Under the pieces are notes generated by a model. It worked only from the letters and a program-made list of their open reading frames with translations, was not told where the DNA came from and did no database searches. 36,032 nucleotides of DNA from Saccharopolyspora oryzae (GTDB lineage Bacteria; Actinomycetota; Actinomycetes; Mycobacteriales; Pseudonocardiaceae): positions 1 through 36,032 of the forward strand of contig NZ_JAQGLA010000076.1 in NCBI RefSeq assembly GCF_027853915.1. The letters are read 5' to 3'. Positions 32,531 to 36,032 of this stretch are shown here, in pieces. The stretch's first letter is position 1. Each line of letters begins with the position of its first letter. The translations under genes and the position numbers were made by a program.

Positions 32531-33775
32531 ATGGCCGATGATCGGGGCGTGTCGCACGGAACCGGAACCCCCGACCTGACCGCGGTCACCGATCACCAGG
32601 CGAAGGTCGCGGCGCTGCTGCCGCCGACGCCGGTGCTGGTCGCACCGCTGGCGGACTGCCTGGGCCACGCGCTGGCCGAGGACCTGACCTCGCCGATCCC
32701 GCTGCCGCCGTTCGACAACTCGGCGATGGACGGCTACGCGGTGCGGTCGGTCGACCTGGCGGGCGCCACCTCCGAGCAGCCGGTGAAGCTGCCGGTCCAC
32801 GAGGACATCCCGGCAGGCCGGGTCGACGTGCCGCCGCTGCAGCCCGGAACCGCGCACCGGATCATGACCGGCGCCCAGGTGCCGCCGGGCGCCGACGCGG
32901 TGATCCCGGTGGAGCGCACCGACCGCGGCACCGAGCAGGTGCTGGCGTTCGCCTCGGTGCAGCCGGGACAGCACGTGCGCCGAGCCGGTGAGGACGTCAC
33001 CGCCGGGGAGACGGTGCTGACCGCGGGCACCACGCTCTCCGCTTCGCAGCTCGGAGTGGCCGCGGCGGTCGGTGCGGGCCAGCTCCCGGTGCACCGCCCG
33101 GTGCGGGTGCTCGTGCTGTCCACCGGCTCCGAGCTGGTCGAGCCCGGCGCGACGCTGGAGCCCGGCCAGATCTACGAGTCCAACGGCCTGATGCTCGCCG
33201 CCGCGGTGCGCGAGGCAGGCGGCGAGGCGACCCTGCTGCGCTTCGTGCCCGACGACGTCGACGCCTTCCACCGGGCGCTCGCCCCGCACCTGGAGAGCAC
33301 GGACCTGCTGATCACCTCCGGCGGTGTGAGCGCCGGCGCGTACGAGGTGGTCAAGGACGCGCTGACCGGGACCGGCGTCGAGTTCACCAAGGTCGCGATG
33401 CAGCCGGGCATGCCGCAGGGCTGCGGCCGCTACCGCGACCAGGTGGCCGTCGTGACGCTGCCGGGCAACCCGGTCAGCGCGATGGTGTCGTTCGAGATCT
33501 TCGTGCGCCCCGCGCTGCGCGCCGCCGCCGGGCACCTGGCCACGCAGCGGCCGACACGCCGAGCGACGCTGACCGAATCCCTCACCGCACCGGCCGATCG
33601 GCGGCAGTACCGGCGCGGCCAGTACGACCCGGCCACCGGATCGGTGAGCCTTCAGGGCGCGCCCGGTTCGCACCTGCTCGCCGGATTGGCCAAGGCGAAC
33701 TGCCTGCTCGAGATCCCGGAGCAGGTCACCGAACTCGCCGCTGGGTCCACAGTGGACGTGATGTTGCTGGATTGA
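32531..33775 (+). CDS. moeA: Molybdopterin molybdenumtransferase
   Basis: MoeA inserts molybdate into adenylylated molybdopterin, the last general step of molybdenum cofactor synthesis. The 414-residue protein has PPFDNSAMDGYAV near the N terminus, EDIPAG, IMTGAQVPPGADAVIPVE, LSTGSELVEPG, LITSGGVSAGAYEVV and LPGNPVSAMVSFEIFVRP, plus the C-terminal domain IV, all in the usual order. ATG at 32531 has a G-rich site upstream. No other moa/moe gene is adjacent. It supplies cofactor for enzymes like the CoxL-like protein in this window, which needs the cytosine dinucleotide form and so another step elsewhere. Confidence 0.95.
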   Translation: MADDRGVSHGTGTPDLTAVTDHQAKVAALLPPTPVLVAPLADCLGHALAEDLTSPIPLPPFDNSAMDGYAVRSVDLAGATSEQPVKLPVHEDIPAGRVDVPPLQPGTAHRIMTGAQVPPGADAVIPVERTDRGTEQVLAFASVQPGQHVRRAGEDVTAGETVLTAGTTLSASQLGVAAAVGAGQLPVHRPVRVLVLSTGSELVEPGATLEPGQIYESNGLMLAAAVREAGGEATLLRFVPDDVDAFHRALAPHLESTDLLITSGGVSAGAYEVVKDALTGTGVEFTKVAMQPGMPQGCGRYRDQVAVVTLPGNPVSAMVSFEIFVRPALRAAAGHLATQRPTRRATLTESLTAPADRRQYRRGQYDPATGSVSLQGAPGSHLLAGLAKANCLLEIPEQVTELAAGSTVDVMLLD

Positions 33776-33840
33776 CTGAACCCGGCTGTTCGCGAAGACT
33801 GCACCACCACCCCCGTCCACCCCCCTCCGGAGTTCTGCAA

Positions 33841-35790
33841 GTGCGTGGCCCTTGGCGCGCCGCCCTGGCACTGGCGCTGCACATCGCCTTCTTCGTCACC
33901 CCGATCGCGCTGGTCCTCGGCCTGCTCACGATCGCTGTCGTCACCTTCCGCTACGACCACACCAGCGGGCTGAAAGCCGCCGCCGCGGCGCTGGTCGTCG
34001 GCGCGGTGTTCGCGATCGGCTGGCGCGCCGTGCTGCGCTCGCGGACGCGGCCCCGCGGGGTGGCGCTGGACCGTTCCGAGCAACCGCAGCTGTGGCGGAT
34101 GGCCGAATCCATCGCCACCTCCGCTGAAGCGCCGAAACCCGACGAGATCCGGATCACCTCCGAACCGACCGCCACCGTTCGCGAGCACACCGCACTGCTC
34201 GGCCTGCGCACCAAGGGCAGGTATCTGGAGCTCGGGCTGCCGCTGCTGGCGGCGCTCAACGTCAGCGAGCTGCGGGCCGTGGTGGCCCGCGAGATCGGTC
34301 GCCTGACCAGTCGCAACAAGCTGACCGCGCTCGCCCACCGCACCTCGGCCAGCGTCGAGCGCACCGCGGCCGGGCTCACCGGCGGTCCGACCAAGTGGCT
34401 GTTCAACGGCTACGCCCGGCTGTTCACCGCGATCGCCGCCACCACCGGCGACGACCTGGAGCTGGCCGCCGACGCGGTCGCCGTCCGGGAGGCCGGGACC
34501 CGCACCGCGGTGCTGTCCCTGCGCAAGTCGGTGGCCGTCGAGATCGGCTGGCGCGAGTACGCCGACGACTACCTGAGCATGGCCACCTCGATCGGCCACG
34601 CGCCGGACGTGCTGCTGGGCTTCCGCAACTTCATGTCGCACCCGACGCGCAAGCCGAAGCTCGCCGAGCGCGCCAAGCAGGCCATCGCCGAGGAGCCGGA
34701 CGGCCGCACCCGCCGCCGCGTCGAGGCGATGAAGCGGCTCAAGACCGCCGACCGCGAACTCGACGAGCGCCCCGCGTTCGCCGTGCTGCGCAGCCCGCGC
34801 AAGAGCGTGCCGGAGCTGGAGGACCGGCTGATGGTCGACGGCCTCGGCGAGCGGATGCCGTGGCCGGAGCTCGCCCGGCAGGCCGGTGCCGCGCACGTCG
34901 CCGAGCAGGCAGCAGTGCTGAGCTCCGCGGTGGAGCAGAGCGGGCTGCCGGTGGAACCGTCCATCGCCGGGGTGCTGGCCGCCATCCACCGCGGCCAGGG
35001 GCGCGACCTGATCAACCCGGTGCTCAACCCCGGGCTGAGCCCGGAGCTCGTCGACCAGGCCGCCGAGGACACCCTGGTCGACCTGCTCGGCTGCACCGCG
35101 GTGGACGCGCTGATCTGCGCTCGCCGCGCCCACCACGAGCTGGACTGGGGCGGCCCGTCGCCGGTCCGGCTGGCCAACGGCCAACCGCTGGACGCCGACC
35201 GGCTGGTGCGCCCCGCGGTCGCCGATCCCCGGCTGATCCCCGGTCTGCACCGGGCGCTGGTCAACCTCGGGGTGCCGCTGCACCACGCGCGGCGCCCGGC
35301 GGCCGAGCCGGAACCCGAGCTGGCCGGGATCGTCAGCCCGGTGCAGTGCGCGGGCAGCAGCTACGACCTGCTGGTCACCGACCGCGGCCTGGTGCTGCTG
35401 CCCAGCTCGGCGAGCACCACCAAGCGGCTGCTGGCCGGCACGCTGGCCCGGTTCCGCGAGGCGGAGCTGGAGCAGCTCGGCGAGCTGGCCGCGACGCCGG
35501 TCGGCGAGCTCCGCGAGCGCCCCGGCGCGCAGTGGGTGGACAGCCGCGACGTGGCCAGCGCCCGGCTGGACCAGGAGCGCGCCGGCTGGTCGCTGTCGCT
35601 GGAGCTCTACCTCGACGAGTACGCGGTGTCCGAGCTGGACCACGAACTGGTGCGCGACGTGGACGGGGCGTCGGAGCTGGTGCTGCGCAGCAGCGCCGAC
35701 GGCGTGGAGCACGGCGACCCGTACCAGGGGCTCGGGGAACTGATGGGCGCGCGGATGAACGTCGAGGAGCCGCTTGCCGCTATCGAGTGA
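33841..35790 (+). CDS. M48-like membrane protein with degenerate zinc site (probable pseudopeptidase)
   Basis: A 649-residue protein with two N-terminal membrane segments (about 8-34 and 47-62) and a domain that aligns by eye with M48 peptidases: LGLPLLAALNVSELRAVVAREIGRL, a central helix, and DDLELAADAVAV. Where M48 enzymes have HExxH, this protein has REIGR (150-154): both zinc-binding His are Arg while Glu stays. The third-ligand region ELAAD (207-211) is still recognisable. The remainder (about 230-649) is unfamiliar. Proteolysis is thus unlikely. GTG at 33841 has GGAG eight bases upstream; TTG at 33772, overlapping the moeA stop, is an alternative. It probably shares a transcript with moeA. 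Confidence 0.75.
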   Translation: MRGPWRAALALALHIAFFVTPIALVLGLLTIAVVTFRYDHTSGLKAAAAALVVGAVFAIGWRAVLRSRTRPRGVALDRSEQPQLWRMAESIATSAEAPKPDEIRITSEPTATVREHTALLGLRTKGRYLELGLPLLAALNVSELRAVVAREIGRLTSRNKLTALAHRTSASVERTAAGLTGGPTKWLFNGYARLFTAIAATTGDDLELAADAVAVREAGTRTAVLSLRKSVAVEIGWREYADDYLSMATSIGHAPDVLLGFRNFMSHPTRKPKLAERAKQAIAEEPDGRTRRRVEAMKRLKTADRELDERPAFAVLRSPRKSVPELEDRLMVDGLGERMPWPELARQAGAAHVAEQAAVLSSAVEQSGLPVEPSIAGVLAAIHRGQGRDLINPVLNPGLSPELVDQAAEDTLVDLLGCTAVDALICARRAHHELDWGGPSPVRLANGQPLDADRLVRPAVADPRLIPGLHRALVNLGVPLHHARRPAAEPEPELAGIVSPVQCAGSSYDLLVTDRGLVLLPSSASTTKRLLAGTLARFREAELEQLGELAATPVGELRERPGAQWVDSRDVASARLDQERAGWSLSLELYLDEYAVSELDHELVRDVDGASELVLRSSADGVEHGDPYQGLGELMGARMNVEEPLAAIE

Positions 35791-35858
35791 GAGAGGGCGG
35801 CAAGTTGATCACTCCGCGTCATGTAACGGCCCGGATAGGTCCTCCGAAAGCGGCTACG

Positions 35859-35890
35859 GACTTTCTGTGACCTCAATTACACTGAAAGTC
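35859..35890. promoter_or_regulatory. CRP-like operator inside a larger dyad
   Basis: TGTGACCTCAATTACA (35866-35881) matches the CRP/FNR-type pattern TGTGA-N6-TCACA with one difference, and is flanked by GACTTTC (35859-35865) and GAAAGTC (35884-35890). It lies 69 bases past the M48-like stop, most likely controlling a gene beyond the window. Confidence 0.45.
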
Positions 35891-35926
35891 GCGTAACGAA
35901 CTGTCGCCCACGTGCATCTCATAGAC

Positions 35927-36002
35927 GTCCGCTCCGATCCACCACTGCTTGCCCGGTGGAAGCGGACACTTGAAGGGCCGTGCGCCGTCGGGGGGCGCAC
36001 GG
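35927..36002. other. Two structured hairpins near the window end
   Basis: GTCCGCT (35927-35933) pairs with AGCGGAC (35961-35967), with an inner CCACC/GGTGG stem. Then CCGTGCGCC (35978-35986) pairs with GGCGCACGG (35994-36002). They may form a leader RNA or a terminator for the M48-like gene; nothing downstream is available to decide. Confidence 0.5.
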
Positions 36003-36020
36003 ACCCGCACATCAGGGGTC

Positions 36021-36032
36021 GGGGGGGGGGGG
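36021..36032. other. Terminal G run
   Basis: Twelve consecutive G at the extreme end, with no biological feature attached. This is more likely a sequencing or assembly edge artefact. Confidence 0.6.

Noticed and set aside
33841..35790. Active M48 zinc peptidase
   Set aside because: Both metal-binding His of HExxH are Arg.

Overview
The window is high-GC DNA with dense, often overlapping genes, many GTG and a few TTG starts, and GGAGG-type ribosome binding sites. The gene content (HrcA/CIRCE-controlled orphan GroEL, bacterial XPB helicase, menaquinone MenC, PspC-domain protein, Pro/Gln-rich membrane proteins, PASTA-less Ser/Thr kinase, WGP-type cold shock protein) points to an Actinomycetota chromosome. 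A Pseudonocardiales genome, for example Saccharopolyspora-like, is my best guess, but it is inferred from gene content and not proven. No rRNA, tRNA, CRISPR array, transposase or phage gene was recognised. The last 12 bases are a G run, which looks like a sequence or contig end.

Layout. 22-1640 (minus): two tandem paralogous single-pass membrane proteins with an outside eight-cysteine domain. 1772-6255 (plus): a compact five-gene unit made of a ferric-reductase-like haem/flavin membrane protein, an exported FMN-binding protein with a flavinylation motif, an ApbE flavin transferase, and an OmpR-type response regulator with its histidine kinase. I read it as a flavin-based trans-membrane electron export system under its own two-component control. 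6436-9990 (plus): XPB helicase, a SUFU-domain protein and MenC. 10099-19383 (minus): a molybdenum hydroxylase cluster in the order tetR, coxD-like, coxE-like, xdhC, coxS-like, coxL-like, coxM-like, coxG-like. The large subunit has the form II signature AYRGAGR, so it is probably not a genuine CO dehydrogenase. 19443-20851 (plus): an SRPBCC protein divergent from tetR, a second SUFU-domain protein and a PspC protein. 20852-24187 (minus): a GH84 lipoprotein and a MalY/PatB C-S lyase. 24355-26616 (plus): an NTPase-LuxR regulator. 26791-32353 (minus): cutC, groEL, a non-RD Ser/Thr kinase, a cold shock protein and an AIM24 protein. 32531-35790 (plus): moeA and an M48-like protein whose zinc motif has been lost.

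How genes connect. MoeA supplies molybdenum cofactor for enzymes such as the CoxL-like protein; XdhC and the CoxD/CoxE pair are maturation factors of the same enzyme class. The 59-base tetR/SRPBCC gap carries a perfect operator-like dyad, and tetR sits directly upstream of coxD, so one regulator may control the whole hydroxylase cluster.

Non-coding structure is unusually rich in and near the hydroxylase cluster: three copies of an 18-bp perfect palindrome, a 42-bp perfect palindrome built from a related sequence, two related tandem hairpins, and a 39-codon ORF with a near-ideal Shine-Dalgarno that ends in the loop of one hairpin. These and the flavin electron-transfer unit are the best candidates for something undescribed.
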